Shown piece by piece: positions 30,665 to 40,616 of a DNA stretch of 64,000 nucleotides. Source of the DNA: SFFI01 sp964398655 (GTDB taxonomy: Bacteria; Bacillota; Clostridia; Saccharofermentanales; DTU023); contig CAYNNG010000004.1 in NCBI GenBank assembly GCA_964398655.1, positions 1 to 64,000 of the forward strand. Direction: 5' to 3'. Each line of letters begins with the position of its first letter. The first letter of the stretch is position 1. A model generated the notes under the pieces. That model searched no databases. It was not told where the DNA came from and worked only from the letters and a program-made list of their open reading frames with translations. The translations under genes and the position numbers were made by a program.

Positions 30665-33600
30665 ATGAAGCGACGCGAAGAAGCAGATTCTGGATTAAGA
30701 GCCGGTTTTATCCATGAGGATGAAATGAAGCAGATGCAGGCCAAGCTGCCTCCTAAAGAGGAAAAAACTGACAAGGAGACGGCCGCCCCGCCTTCAGAGG
30801 ATAAACCCCCGGTGGAAGATAAAAGTAAAGAAAATGCGCAGCCGGATGCTAAAGAGCTGCCCCAAGGCCCCCAGGTCTCCGTACAAGGTGTCTCGGGAAA
30901 GATGATCACGGGTGTAATTACGGCTGTTAAAAAGGTTAAATCTAAAGCAGCTAAGCCCAAGGAAACTGAAGCTGGATCAGAGCCCGCGCCTGCAGCCCCG
31001 GAGACCAGCCAGGCCAAGGAGGAGAAAATTTCTGCTCCTCCTGCAGCGGCAAATCCCGCCCCTAGCGTAAAGTCGGAAAAGGTTGAGCCTCAGCCCCAGA
31101 AGGCGGAGCCTGCCCAGCCTGCTCCGGCAGCAGAAGCTCCTGCGCCCAAGGTAGAAAAAGCAGAGGCTCCTGTGAGCCAGCCCACGCCTAACCCCGCTCA
31201 AGAAGCTGTGGCAGAGCCAGCGGCCACGGCTAAGGCTGAGCCTGCAGTAAAGGCCCATGCGCCCAAGTCAGCCAATCCGGCACCTGCCAAGCCCAGCGCT
31301 GAGCCTGTTGAGGCTAAGCCGGCTGCCCCAGCAGAAAAAGTACCTGCTAAGCCAGCTCAACCGGCTCAGGGGGAAAAGAAACCTGCTCTCCAGCCAGTTA
31401 AGCCTGAAGCAAAATCGGCTCCTAAGCCGGCCGCTAAACCTGCTCCCGAGCTTAAATCGGAGCAGCCCGCAGCTCCTGCGCCCAAGGTTAAATCGGATCA
31501 GGGGATCATCCTCTCTGCCCAAGAGCGGATGGCGAGAGCTGGNNNNNNNNNNNNNNNNNNNNNNNNNNNNNNNNNNNNNNNNNNNNNNNNNNNNNNNNNN
31601 NNNNNNNNNNNNNNNNNNNNNNNNNNNNNNNNNNNNNNNNNNTTAAATCGGATCAGGGGATCATCCTCTCTGCCCAAGAGCGGATGGCGAGAGCTGGCAA
31701 GACCATTATTCGCCCCCAATCTGGCAGTTATGTGGGTAAGAATACCTCTACACCCGCCTTTAAAGAAGAAAGCTATCGGGGAGGCCAGCGTGGCGGCCAG
31801 GGTGGACGTTCCAGCTATGGCCGTCCCTCCAACAACCGGCCACCCTACAATAAGGGCCGCAGAACCGAGAGCTTTGGTGATAAGGACAAGGATGAGGATG
31901 AGACTCCGCGCCGCAACCGGTCGCCCCGTCCGAAGAAGCGCATGAACTCCATGCCTGACAGCTCGGCCTTTAATGTCCAAAAGGATGCCAACCGCCGCAA
32001 CTTTAAAGAGAAAACTCAAAAGGATAAAGTTAAACGCAGTTCATCTTTGCGCAGCCAGGAAGAGCTGGAATTTGACCAGGAAACCGTACGCCGGGCCCGC
32101 CGCCGTCGTTCTCGTACCGCGGCCCAAGGACCGGCTCCCGCGACGGCCCAGCTTACTGAGGTTAAGCTCCCCGCCGCAATGACGGTTAAGGAGCTGGCGG
32201 AGATCTTGAAAAAGACCGGAGCTGAGGTTATTACCAAGTTGATCTCCTTTGGGGTTATGGCGACCTTAAACCAAGAGATTGACTTCGATACCGCGGCCAT
32301 TATCGCGGGAGAATTTGGGATTACCGCCGAGCAGAAGGTTGAAGTTAAAGCCGAGGATATTCTCTTTGATGATTCCGAAGACAAGGAAGAAGACCTGAAG
32401 CCCAGACCGCCTGTAGTGGTAGTTATGGGTCACGTTGACCACGGTAAAACTTCTATTCTGGACTGGATCCGCAGCTCCCGTGTCGCCGCAGGCGAAGCGG
32501 GCGGTATTACTCAGCACATCGGTGCCTATATGGTAGACGTGCACGGCCGGCAGATTACCTTCTTGGATACCCCTGGCCACGAGGCCTTTACCACAATCCG
32601 GGCCCGCGGCGCTCAAGTCACGGATATAGCTGTTCTGGTAGTCGCTGCCGATGACGGGGTCATGCCTCAAACTATTGAAGCGATTAACCACGCTAAGGCT
32701 GCGAACACAGAAATCATCGTAGCTATCAACAAGATTGATAAACCTGGTGCCAATGTGGACCGGGTTAAACAGGAACTGGCAGCTTACGACCTCCTAGACG
32801 CCGACTGGGGCGGAACTACCACTATGGTTCCGGTCTCTGCTAAAACCGGTGAAAATATGGAAGAGCTCTTGGAAATGATCATTTTGACTGCTGATCTCCT
32901 AGAGCTCAAGGCCAACCCCGGCCGTCAGGCCAAGGGTACAGTTATTGAGGCCAGCCTGGATAAAAACCGCGGTCCTATTGCCACCCTCTTGGTTCAGCGG
33001 GGTACCCTCCGCCAGGGTGATACGGTTGTGGTCGGTACCATGATGGGTAATGTGCGTGCCATGTTCAACGAGCACCATGAACCGATTGAGGAGGCGGGCC
33101 CCTCGGTACCTGTGGAAATCATGGGTCTGTCCGAGGTACCCCAGGCCGGTGATATCTTCTATGAAGTAGAAGATGAAAAACTTGCCAGGTCGCTGGTAGA
33201 ACGCCGTCAGGCCGAAGAGCGCGAGAGAGAATTGGCCAGAACCAATAAGCTGTCTCTGGAAAACCTCTTCGAGCAGATGGGTAAGGGCGAGATGAAGGAC
33301 CTCAACATCATCCTTAAGGCTGACGTTCAAGGTTCAATCCAGGCCTTGGCAACATCGCTGGAAAAACTCTCCAATGATGAAGTCACGGTCAAGATCATCC
33401 ACAGCGCTGTAGGTTCCATCACGGCTTCCGATATCCGTCTGGCTGATGTCTCGGATGCGATTATTCTCGGATTTAACGTTCGTCCTACTAACCAAGTCAC
33501 TGACCTAGCCAAGGAGAGTAACGTACAAATCCGGCTCTACTCGGTCATCTATGAGGCCATTGACGATGTGAAGAAGGCCTTGACTGGTATGCTGGCGCCT

Positions 33601-33915
33601 GTATATGAAGAAGAAGTTCTGGGCCATGCGGAAGTTCGCGAAACTTACAAGGTTTCCGGTGTGGGTACAGTTGCTGGTGCCTATGTCACCGACGGAAACT
33701 TGCGCCGCAATGTACAAGTACGCGTGGTGCGTGACGGTATCGTCCTGCACGAAGGCAAGCTGGCCTCACTGCGTCGTTTCCAAGATGACGTGAAGGAAGT
33801 CCAGCAAGGCTACGAATGCGGCTTTAGCATCGAACGCTATAACGATCTCCTGGTAGGCGACGTGATTGAAGCCTTCCACATGAAAGAAGTTAAGCCCAAA
33901 CTGGAAAGCAAATAA
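30665..33915 (+). CDS. infB: Translation initiation factor IF-2 (interrupted by an artefactual gap)
   Basis: IF-2 is the GTPase that brings fMet-tRNA to the 30S subunit. The frame from ATG 30665 (AGGAGGTACG upstream) runs into 100 N at 31543. The 55 bases at 31488-31542 recur at 31643-31697; collapsing the copy and the N run (155 bases) puts the downstream part exactly in frame, giving one protein of 1031 residues. Order: short N-terminal helix, a long Pro/Ala/Glu/Lys-rich linker, a Gly/Arg-rich stretch, IF2_N domain (AMTVKELAEILKKTGAEVI), G domain with GHVDHGKTSI, DTPGHEAF and NKIDKP, then domains II to IV. As printed, the gene would be called as two pieces. Confidence 0.95.
31543..31642. 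other. Artefactual 100-N gap inside infB
   Basis: Same structure as the gap at 11176: identical 55-base flanks (31488-31542 and 31643-31697). The flank falls in the low-complexity Ala/Pro/Lys-rich part of infB, where k-mer assembly often breaks. Confidence 0.95.
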
Positions 33916-33921
33916 AGCTAG

Positions 33922-33955
33922 AGTAAGGGGCAGCCAGCCGGCTGTCCCTTACTTT
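33922..33955 (+). terminator. Hairpin between infB and rbfA
   Basis: 14-bp stem (33922-33935 with 33940-33953, one G-U pair) and a 4-base loop, followed by TT and A. Very stable, but the T-run is short, so it may only lower transcription into rbfA or protect the infB 3' end. Confidence 0.65.
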
Positions 33956-33996
33956 ACCAGGCTAAAGTTAGGGCCAAGAGTGAAAGAGAGCAAACT

Positions 33997-34401
33997 ATGC
34001 AACATAGAAGTGCAAGAGTTGCCGGTGAAGTGCAACGTATCCTGATCGAGGTCCTCTACGGCGAAATTAATGATCCCCGTATTCCCCATCTACTCTCGGT
34101 AAATGAGGTCAAGATGAATCGCGATTTGTCTTTGGCGACTGTCTATGTCTCTACCTTGGGCGATGAAGATGAAAAGCAAGACATGATGGAAGGCCTAAAT
34201 CAAGCTAAGGGCTTCTTAAGGAGCAGGGTGGCGGAAGGAATTAACCTCCGCGTGGCTCCTGACCTGCGTTTTGTTTTGGATGAATCTCTGGAGCGGGGCA
34301 ACCGCATGTCTGCTTTGATTGATCAAGTTAGGGCAGAGGATGCAGCCCGCAACGCCAAACTAGCGGCACAGAGGAGAGAGGACCATGAGTCAGACGATTA
34401 A
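33997..34401 (+). CDS. rbfA: Ribosome-binding factor A
   Basis: RbfA binds the 30S subunit during late 16S maturation and is needed in the cold. 134 residues with family landmarks: HRSARVAGEVQRILIEVLY at the N-terminus, DPRIPHLLSVNEVKMNRDLS, ATVYVS, and the KH-type fold ending in FVLDESLERGNRMSALID. The stop overlaps the next gene (start 34385), indicating coupling. AAAGAG precedes the ATG. Confidence 0.95.
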   Translation: MQHRSARVAGEVQRILIEVLYGEINDPRIPHLLSVNEVKMNRDLSLATVYVSTLGDEDEKQDMMEGLNQAKGFLRSRVAEGINLRVAPDLRFVLDESLERGNRMSALIDQVRAEDAARNAKLAAQRREDHESDD

Positions 34402-35401
34402 GGAATTAGCCGAATTATTTCTGGCGCAAGAAGATAAGAATCGGCTGGTCTGCATCATGCCCCATGTGCGGTCGGACGGCGATGCCATTTCTTCCTGCCT
34501 CGTAATGTCCCGGGCCTTAGAAAAATTGGGCTTTCAAACCCGGGTCTTTTTGGATGAAAAAGTTCCTGACCTCTATTTCTTCATGCCAGGTCTGGAGAAA
34601 ATTGAAATCTTTGAACCTGAGCAAGACCTGCCCGCTTCCTACACCCTTTTTGTTTTAGACTGCCACGAAGCAAGTCGGCTCGGAGGACGGGAAATCTTTT
34701 GGCAGAAGGCGCAGGACCTGTACATCATGGACCACCACCAGGTGCAGGAGGAGCCCCGTGCCCACTTTGCCATTGAAAGTGACCGGTCTTCTACGGCGGA
34801 GATGGTTTATTTTTTCATCCAAAGCTTAGAGGAAGTCACCGGCCAAGACATTTTGGACCTAGACATGGCCAGTAATTTGACCACGGGGATTTACCTGGAT
34901 ACGGGCGGCCTCCGCTACTCTAATACAGGGGCGGACACGTACCGGGTAATGGCCGACCTCAGAGTTATGGGGGTGCCAGTAGACTTTATTGCGGAACGTG
35001 CTTTTGGCCAGGTTCCGATTGAGGAAGCGAGAGCCCGCGGCTTGGCCCTGATGAAGGCCAGAATGGACTGTAATGGCCGACTGATTTGGTGCTTTTTCCG
35101 GGTGCGAGAGTTGCTTGCCTGTTCGGTAGAGGCTGACCAGTTAGGCTATATCTCTTCCATGCTCAAGCAAATTAAGGGCACCGATTTGGCCATCTTCATG
35201 CAGGAGGATGAAAAACCGGACGGTTCGGCAGATTTGCGTCTATCTATCCGCTCCTCTGAAGATTTCAACGCGGCGGATTTTGCCCAACGTTTGGGTGGTG
35301 GCGGCCATCTCAGGGCATCGGGCGCTACCTTGCCCATTGAAGGCGATATCTACGATACGGTGCATTATGTCGTAGAGCAGGCCAAGGCCGCTTTAGCCTA
35401 G
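34385..35401 (+). CDS. nrnA: DHH-family phosphoesterase NrnA (oligoribonuclease/pAp phosphatase)
   Basis: NrnA degrades nanoRNAs and dephosphorylates 3'-phosphoadenosine 5'-phosphate. The 338-residue protein has the DHH-DHHA1 layout: PHVRSDGDAISSCLVMSRAL (motif I), VLDCHEASRLG, the DHH signature MDHHQVQ in the middle, TTGIYLDTGGLRYSNT, and the C-terminal RLGGGGHLRASGATL substrate-binding motif. Position between rbfA and truB is the conserved location of this gene. GGAGAGAGG precedes the start inside the end of rbfA. Confidence 0.92.
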   Translation: MSQTIKELAELFLAQEDKNRLVCIMPHVRSDGDAISSCLVMSRALEKLGFQTRVFLDEKVPDLYFFMPGLEKIEIFEPEQDLPASYTLFVLDCHEASRLGGREIFWQKAQDLYIMDHHQVQEEPRAHFAIESDRSSTAEMVYFFIQSLEEVTGQDILDLDMASNLTTGIYLDTGGLRYSNTGADTYRVMADLRVMGVPVDFIAERAFGQVPIEEARARGLALMKARMDCNGRLIWCFFRVRELLACSVEADQLGYISSMLKQIKGTDLAIFMQEDEKPDGSADLRLSIRSSEDFNAADFAQRLGGGGHLRASGATLPIEGDIYDTVHYVVEQAKAALA

Positions 35402-35412
35402 GAGGGCTGCGT

Positions 35413-36504
35413 GTGCAGGACCAAGGTCTGATCATTGTAAATAAAGACTTGAACCTCAGCTCCTTTGCTGTGGTTTCACGCTTGCGCAAGATCCTGGGAC
35501 TAAAACGGATTGGCCATGCTGGCACTTTAGATCCTTTTGCGACAGGCGTTTTACCTGTGGCCTTTGGGCGAGCCACCGGGGCTATCCAGTTCATGCAGGA
35601 CTATGACAAAACCTATGAGGTGTTAGCTGTATTAGGTACCAGAACGGACAGTGGAGACCGGGAAGGTCAGATTATCGCCCAGTCAGAGCCTGACCACTTG
35701 GCTGCTGTTTTTGCGGACTTGCAGGCAGGAGGCATGGCAGACAAATTAGCCAAGCACCAGGGACAGCTCGACCAGGTTCCGCCCATGTACTCCGCCCTTA
35801 AATACCAGGGACGCCCCCTTTATGCCTATGCGCGCGAGGGAAAGGAAGTGGAACGGGAGTCTCGCCCGGTCCAGGTAAAGCTGCAAGATTGGGCTTTATT
35901 TGACCGGTCAAGTTGGTCCAGCTTTGCTTCTAAACATGCTTATCTCACGCGGCCAGACCTCAGTCCCTCAGCTTCCTATTTCTTTTATGCCAAACTCCAG
36001 GTGTCTAAGGGAACCTACATTCGGACCTGGATAGATGACCTCGGCGAAGACTTGGGTATTCACGCTTATTGCGAAGGCCTTTGCCGCGTGCAGTGCGGCC
36101 CTTTTGACCTGGCTTACGCGCCAAGCACCGAGCAGCTATTCGAGATATGGAGGTCGTGTGGTAAGGATGCCATGGCTACAAAAAGCAAGCTGCAAGAGCT
36201 AAGCTTTATCCGGCCTCTAAAAGCGGCCTTTCCTGCCTGGCCTCAATGGTCCCTAAATACTGACCAAGCTTTAGCTCTGACCCAGGGCAAGATTCTGGAT
36301 ATCTCTCGCGCAGACCTCGCGGCTTGTCTAGGAGAAGGAGCTGAAGCCTTGCCTCAGACGGCAGATGCAGATTTTTCTGCCCAGCTGGTTTTGCTTTATC
36401 GGGATCAAATGTTGGCTATGGGCCAGGTCTTTGCTGGTCCTCAGGGCTATTACGTTAAGAGTATGAGGGTGTTTGCTTCCCATGAAGATTTATCAAGAGC
36501 TTAA
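35413..36504 (+). CDS. truB: tRNA pseudouridine(55) synthase TruB
   Basis: TruB makes pseudouridine 55 in the T-loop of tRNAs. The 363-residue protein has LIIVNKDLNLSSFAVV at the N-terminus, the catalytic motif GHAGTLDPFATGVL with Asp40, VPPMYSALKYQGRPLYAYAR, and SKGTYIRTWIDDLGEDLG. A C-terminal extension (about 260-363) corresponds to the PUA-like domain. It starts with GTG at 35413 after AGGAGG. Its end overlaps the ribF start by 23 bases. Confidence 0.95.
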   Translation: MQDQGLIIVNKDLNLSSFAVVSRLRKILGLKRIGHAGTLDPFATGVLPVAFGRATGAIQFMQDYDKTYEVLAVLGTRTDSGDREGQIIAQSEPDHLAAVFADLQAGGMADKLAKHQGQLDQVPPMYSALKYQGRPLYAYAREGKEVERESRPVQVKLQDWALFDRSSWSSFASKHAYLTRPDLSPSASYFFYAKLQVSKGTYIRTWIDDLGEDLGIHAYCEGLCRVQCGPFDLAYAPSTEQLFEIWRSCGKDAMATKSKLQELSFIRPLKAAFPAWPQWSLNTDQALALTQGKILDISRADLAACLGEGAEALPQTADADFSAQLVLLYRDQMLAMGQVFAGPQGYYVKSMRVFASHEDLSRA

Positions 36505-37423
36505 CTTTACTTCACAGGCCTCTACCCCGAGAGTCTTGGCCTTAGGCTTTTTTGACGGTGTCCACAGGGGACACCAGCAGTTACTGCTGCATATGTCGAT
36601 GCAGGCAGAAGACCAGGATTTGACACCTGCTGTCCTGACTTTTTCGGAGGCTCCCGCGGCGGTCTTTCGCAGACCCAATTATCTGGGTCTGATTCAGACC
36701 AAAGAGGAGCGCTATCGCAGTCTGGCAGAAAAGGGCGCGGAGGAAATCTTTGCCTTACCCCTCACCCCTGACCTCGTCCAGATGAACCCCTTGGACTTTT
36801 TGGAAAAGTACATTGTTCACCAGCTTCAGGCACAAGCCCTGGTGGTAGGTGAGGACTATAGCTTTGGACGAGGAGCCCAGGGCAAGGTGCCCTGCCTCAA
36901 GGAGTTTTGCCGGGAACATGGCATTAATTTGACGGTGGTTGAGGATTATTTATGGCGAGGCCAAGTGGTATCTTCAAGCCTCATCCGCCAGCTCCTGCAG
37001 GCTGGAGAGGTGAAGCAGGCCAGTTTTCTTTTAGGCCGCCCCTTCTGCCATCATGCTCAGGTAGTACAAGGGCAAAAGCTGGGACGGCGTTTAGGCTTCC
37101 CCACCCTCAATGTGGTACCGCCCACGGAAAAAGTGAGCTTGGCCAGGGGAGTATATCTGAGCAGAGTCTGCTGGCAAGGCCAAAGCCATGAGGCCGTTAC
37201 TAGTGTAGGTACGAGACCTACGGTAGAAGATGATGCCCCCATGCTTTCCGAGTCCTTCCTCTTAGGCGAAGATTATCCCCAGTATGGGGAAGATATTCGG
37301 GTAGACTATTTGGATTTCCTGCGTCCGGAACAAAAGTTTGCCAGTCTGGAGGACCTGCAAAGCCAGGTCCAGAAGGATATTGCCGCCGCACGTAAGGCCC
37401 ATGCCTCCTTGGCTGCTAACTAA
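36482..37423 (+). CDS. ribF: Bifunctional riboflavin kinase/FAD synthetase
   Basis: RibF phosphorylates riboflavin to FMN and adenylylates FMN to FAD. The N-terminal half is the nucleotidyltransferase domain (LGFFDGVHRGHQQLL, VVGEDYSFGRGAQG, and SSSLIRQLL), the C-terminal half the flavokinase (LGRRLGFPTLNVVPP, GVYLSRV, GTRPTVEDDA). 313 residues, typical. The start chosen is ATG 36482, since an in-frame TTG nine bases earlier has no better context; the ribosome site is weak (GAGGGTG some 12 bases upstream), and the overlap with truB suggests coupling. Confidence 0.94.
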   Translation: MKIYQELNFTSQASTPRVLALGFFDGVHRGHQQLLLHMSMQAEDQDLTPAVLTFSEAPAAVFRRPNYLGLIQTKEERYRSLAEKGAEEIFALPLTPDLVQMNPLDFLEKYIVHQLQAQALVVGEDYSFGRGAQGKVPCLKEFCREHGINLTVVEDYLWRGQVVSSSLIRQLLQAGEVKQASFLLGRPFCHHAQVVQGQKLGRRLGFPTLNVVPPTEKVSLARGVYLSRVCWQGQSHEAVTSVGTRPTVEDDAPMLSESFLLGEDYPQYGEDIRVDYLDFLRPEQKFASLEDLQSQVQKDIAAARKAHASLAAN

Positions 37424-37503
37424 GGGGGAGGGCGTATCTTCTGCTCCGACCTGCTAGCCGCATGGTAAACTAAGGACACGAGCCTTTGGCTAAAGGAGTT
37501 ATT

Positions 37504-38427
37504 ATGCCTACAGAATTTAAAGTTTCTTTCCCTGGTTTAGGGATCTACAACTTAGAGATCTCCCGCATTGCCTTTGAACTTCAGCTTTTTGGCAAGACCC
37601 TAACGATTTACTGGTATGGAGTCCTATATGCCATGGGCTTTCTGGTGGCTCTGCTTTTGGCCCTCCGCCAGGCGGAACGCTATAACTTATCTAAAGACGA
37701 TATCTTAGACATTTTTCTTGCGACCATTCCCTTATCTGTGGTGGGGTCGCGCCTTTATTATGTAGCCTTTTCCTGGGAGAAATATGCCGATAACCTCTTG
37801 CGCATCTTCGACTTGCGTGATGGTGGTCTAGCCTTTTACGGAGGAGTTTTGGCCGGAATTTTGGCCTTCTTCCTCGTTGGCCGGGCGAAAAAAATCAAAT
37901 TACGCCATCTCATGGACTTTTTTGTACCCTACTTGGCCCTAGGCCAGGCAATTGGCCGCTGGGGCAACTTCTTCAATCAGGAAGCCTTCGGTGTCTATAC
38001 TGATCGGCCCTGGGGTATGATTTCTGAAGGCACCCGCCATTATCTGCAGGCTATCAACTATCCCTACGCCAATAGTCCTGTCCATCCCACCTTCCTCTAT
38101 GAAAGTCTTGGCAATATTTTGATTTTCGTACTTTTGCTGCGCATCCGGTCGCACAGCAAGATTTCCGGTGAAACTACGGCCTGGTACTTAGCCACCTATG
38201 GCATCCTGCGTTACTTTACAGAAGGCCTGCGCACAGACTCACTCTTTATCGGCAGCAGCGAAATCCGGGTCTCCCAGTTATTGTCCATGCTTATGTTCCT
38301 TACAGCCTTGGTTTATCTGGTAATCAATTACCGCCGGGCGCGTAAGTCAGAAGGCGACCTGGTATCCGCTTTTGACCGCCCGGGCTGGCCAGCTGCTGAC
38401 CAAGAGGACAAACAGGCAGATGCCTAG
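37504..38427 (+). CDS. lgt: Phosphatidylglycerol-prolipoprotein diacylglyceryl transferase
   Basis: Lgt adds diacylglycerol to the lipobox cysteine of prolipoproteins at the membrane. The 307-residue protein has about seven hydrophobic segments, the RDGGLAFYGG motif (counterpart of the conserved HGGL) and the signature GQAIGRWGNFFNQEAFG. Start 37504 has AAAGGAG five bases upstream; an earlier in-frame TTG at 37486 precedes that site. It has clients in this window: lipoproteins at 59662 and 61933. It is followed after 6 bases by the SEDS gene. Confidence 0.95.
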   Translation: MPTEFKVSFPGLGIYNLEISRIAFELQLFGKTLTIYWYGVLYAMGFLVALLLALRQAERYNLSKDDILDIFLATIPLSVVGSRLYYVAFSWEKYADNLLRIFDLRDGGLAFYGGVLAGILAFFLVGRAKKIKLRHLMDFFVPYLALGQAIGRWGNFFNQEAFGVYTDRPWGMISEGTRHYLQAINYPYANSPVHPTFLYESLGNILIFVLLLRIRSHSKISGETTAWYLATYGILRYFTEGLRTDSLFIGSSEIRVSQLLSMLMFLTALVYLVINYRRARKSEGDLVSAFDRPGWPAADQEDKQADA

Positions 38428-38433
38428 GGAGCT

Positions 38434-39567
38434 ATGTACAGACCACGCTTAAAAAGTAGATCCGAACGTTTCTTTGAGGACATGGATTATCTCCTGCTTA
38501 TCCCTGTCCTCCTCCTGACCACCATTGGCCTAGTGGTGCTTAATATGGTCTTGCAGGCCGGCTATGGGGCAGGGTCCTATCCGGGCAATTTCTTAAAGCA
38601 GCTGGGAGCAGCCGCTTTGGGTCTGTTTCTATCCCTGCTTATTTGCCTTATAGACAGGCCTACTCTCCGGCTTTTGTCTTGGCTGGTGTACGGTCTCTCT
38701 ATCCTGCTCCTGATTTATGTAAAAGTTGATAACTACTCTCTGGCCGAGCTTACCGGAGCAGATTCGTGGATCATCTTGCCTTTTATTGGATCTTTCCAAC
38801 CCTCTGAATTGGCCAAAATTGGCATAGCCATGTTGGCGTCTGACTTTTTTGGCCGCATGAAGACAGGCGACTTGGACTTACAGCGGGGCTTTGTAAGTGT
38901 AGCCCTGATTTATGGCCTCCCCATGTTCCTTATTTATAAAGAACCCGACTTTGGTACTACCCTAGTTATTGCCGTAATGCTCTTAACCACCATCTTTGTT
39001 TGGGGCCTGGATTGGAAATACATCTTGGGCTTGGCCGGCGCTTCTGTGGGAGCCTTCGCCTTACTATGGTCCTTCTCTTTTTCTCCTTACATGAAGAACC
39101 GTATTTTGGCCTTGATTTTCCCCAGCCAGGATATCGCGGAAAGTTATCACTTGGAGCAAGCTGTTCAGGCGATTGCCTCGGGTGGTATCTCGGGCAATAA
39201 CTCCGGCTTGGACGTCTACGTGCCGGTTAAGGAGTCAGACTTCATTTACTCAGCAATTTCTGAGTACCTGGGTCTGATTGGCACGACCAGCCTCCTGATC
39301 CTCATCATAATCTTCTTGAGCCGGGCCTTTTACTTGGCCTACAAAGTCCAGGAAATAGACTACGCATCTTCCTACTTGCTCGTGGCCCTGGCTGCCAGCC
39401 AGTCCTTTCACTTTATTGAAAACATGGGTATGAATGTTGGGCTCTTGCCCATCACCGGCATTCCTTTGCCCTTTATTAGTTCGGGCGGGACATCTATGGT
39501 GATGAACTTTCTCTCCTTGGGCCTGATGCTTAATATATCCATGGAATATAAACACTTTACCAGTTAA
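38434..39567 (+). CDS. rodA: SEDS glycosyltransferase, RodA-like
   Basis: SEDS proteins polymerise lipid II glycan strands together with a class B PBP. The 377-residue protein has about ten membrane segments and SEDS landmarks: SFQPSELAKIGIAM, KEPDFGTTLVI, and ISSGGTSMVMNFLSLGLMLNI at the C-terminus. The AISEYLGLIG motif corresponds to the conserved EELG/LGF region. A second SEDS protein (47599) sits in the dcw cluster beside divisome genes, so this one is more likely the elongation enzyme RodA, an assignment made from context. Its cognate PBP2 is not adjacent. Confidence 0.85.
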   Translation: MYRPRLKSRSERFFEDMDYLLLIPVLLLTTIGLVVLNMVLQAGYGAGSYPGNFLKQLGAAALGLFLSLLICLIDRPTLRLLSWLVYGLSILLLIYVKVDNYSLAELTGADSWIILPFIGSFQPSELAKIGIAMLASDFFGRMKTGDLDLQRGFVSVALIYGLPMFLIYKEPDFGTTLVIAVMLLTTIFVWGLDWKYILGLAGASVGAFALLWSFSFSPYMKNRILALIFPSQDIAESYHLEQAVQAIASGGISGNNSGLDVYVPVKESDFIYSAISEYLGLIGTTSLLILIIIFLSRAFYLAYKVQEIDYASSYLLVALAASQSFHFIENMGMNVGLLPITGIPLPFISSGGTSMVMNFLSLGLMLNISMEYKHFTS

Positions 39568-39617
39568 GCACTCGGTGCTTAAACTGCTTATTCTTTGCAA
39601 CAGATCGGAGTTTAGCT

Positions 39618-40400
39618 ATGTCTAGTGAAGTATTTTGGGGCTTGATGATTCCCCTGATTGGCACTTCTGCCGGCGCAGCCATGGTCTTTTTCCTGAAGGA
39701 TGAGATTAACGACCATACCTTAAAAAGCCTTTCCGGCTTTGCTGCGGGGGTGATGTTCGCGGCATCTGTGTGGAGCCTCTTAATTCCTTCCTTCGAGCAG
39801 GCCCAAGCTTGGGGCAAATGGTCTTTTGTACCTGGAGCGGTGGGTTTTTGGCTGGGTATCTTATTCCTCCTGCTCTTGGACCATGTAATTCCCCACTTGC
39901 ACGTTATGACTAATGATGTGGAGGGGCCAAAGACCGACTTCAAACGCACTACCATGATGCTTTTTGCCGTAGTCCTCCACAACATACCCGAGGGTATGGC
40001 TGTAGGCGTAGTTTATGCAGGCTATCTGACTGGTGAAAAGGGCATGAGCGCAGCCGCAGCCCTTACGCTTTCCCTGGGCATTGCCATTCAGAACTTCCCG
40101 GAAGGAGCTATTGTCTCCCTGCCCCTGCGGGCGGCCGGCCAAAGCAAGTTCAAGGCTTTTATGGGTGGAGTGGGCTCTGGCATCGTGGAGCCCTTGGCAG
40201 CTCTCATTACTATCCTGCTAGCGGAGCTCCTAGTCCCGCTGCTTCCTTATTTTTTGGGCTTTGCCGCTGGTGCGATGATTTATGTGGTAGTGGAAGAACT
40301 GATACCCGAAATGGCCCAGGGCAGCCACTCAAATATTGGCACCCTCAGCTTTGCGGTAGGCTTTAGCATCATGATGATTTTGGATGTGGCCCTTGGCTAA
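39618..40400 (+). CDS. ZIP family divalent metal transporter
   Basis: 260-residue membrane protein of the ZIP (ZupT/GufA) family, which imports zinc and other divalent metals. The two diagnostic metal-site motifs are intact: HNIPEGMAVG in TM4 and AIQNFPEGA in TM5. Eight hydrophobic segments can be traced; the loop between TM3 and TM4 carries His residues (HVIPHLHV). It stands alone after rodA with GGAG upstream of its ATG and ends at the terminator 40450-40476. Confidence 0.9.
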   Translation: MSSEVFWGLMIPLIGTSAGAAMVFFLKDEINDHTLKSLSGFAAGVMFAASVWSLLIPSFEQAQAWGKWSFVPGAVGFWLGILFLLLLDHVIPHLHVMTNDVEGPKTDFKRTTMMLFAVVLHNIPEGMAVGVVYAGYLTGEKGMSAAAALTLSLGIAIQNFPEGAIVSLPLRAAGQSKFKAFMGGVGSGIVEPLAALITILLAELLVPLLPYFLGFAAGAMIYVVVEELIPEMAQGSHSNIGTLSFAVGFSIMMILDVALG

Positions 40401-40449
40401 GTGACCTAGAATTTTTGTCCTTAATTTAAAGATACGAAGCTTGTGCTGT

Positions 40450-40476
40450 AAAAGTCCCCCTGGTGGGGACTTTTTT
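40450..40476 (+). terminator. Terminator before the dcw cluster
   Basis: 10-bp stem AAAAGTCCCC/GGGGACTTTT with a 5-base loop and a T6 run at 40471-40476. It insulates the dcw promoter region from the ZIP gene. Confidence 0.9.
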
Positions 40477-40519
40477 CGTTTACCCGGAACTAGCTCCGAG
40501 GAATTCTGCCTTGAAAAGG

Positions 40520-40590
40520 GTGGGGCTCTAAGCTAAAATGCAGAGAAGTGGGGAGAAGTGGTGCAATATATATATTAAGTGGTGTATAAT
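40520..40590 (+). promoter_or_regulatory. dcw promoter with MraZ-box repeats
   Basis: GTGGGG or GTGGTG hexamers occur at 40520-40525, 40548-40553, 40558-40563 and 40579-40584. The central pair has a 10-base period, and the last is about two turns away. MraZ is known to repress its own operon by binding short G-rich direct repeats at one-turn spacing upstream of mraZ. A TATAAT at 40585-40590 abuts the last repeat and is the likely -10, so bound MraZ would cover the promoter. Confidence 0.7.
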
Positions 40591-40616
40591 GGCAGGTAAA
40601 GGAGGAGCTAGGGTTT

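Noticed and set aside
31488..31697. Tandem duplication within infB.
   Set aside because: Both copies are identical over exactly 55 bases and separated by exactly 100 N, as at 11121-11330; this is a scaffolding artefact.
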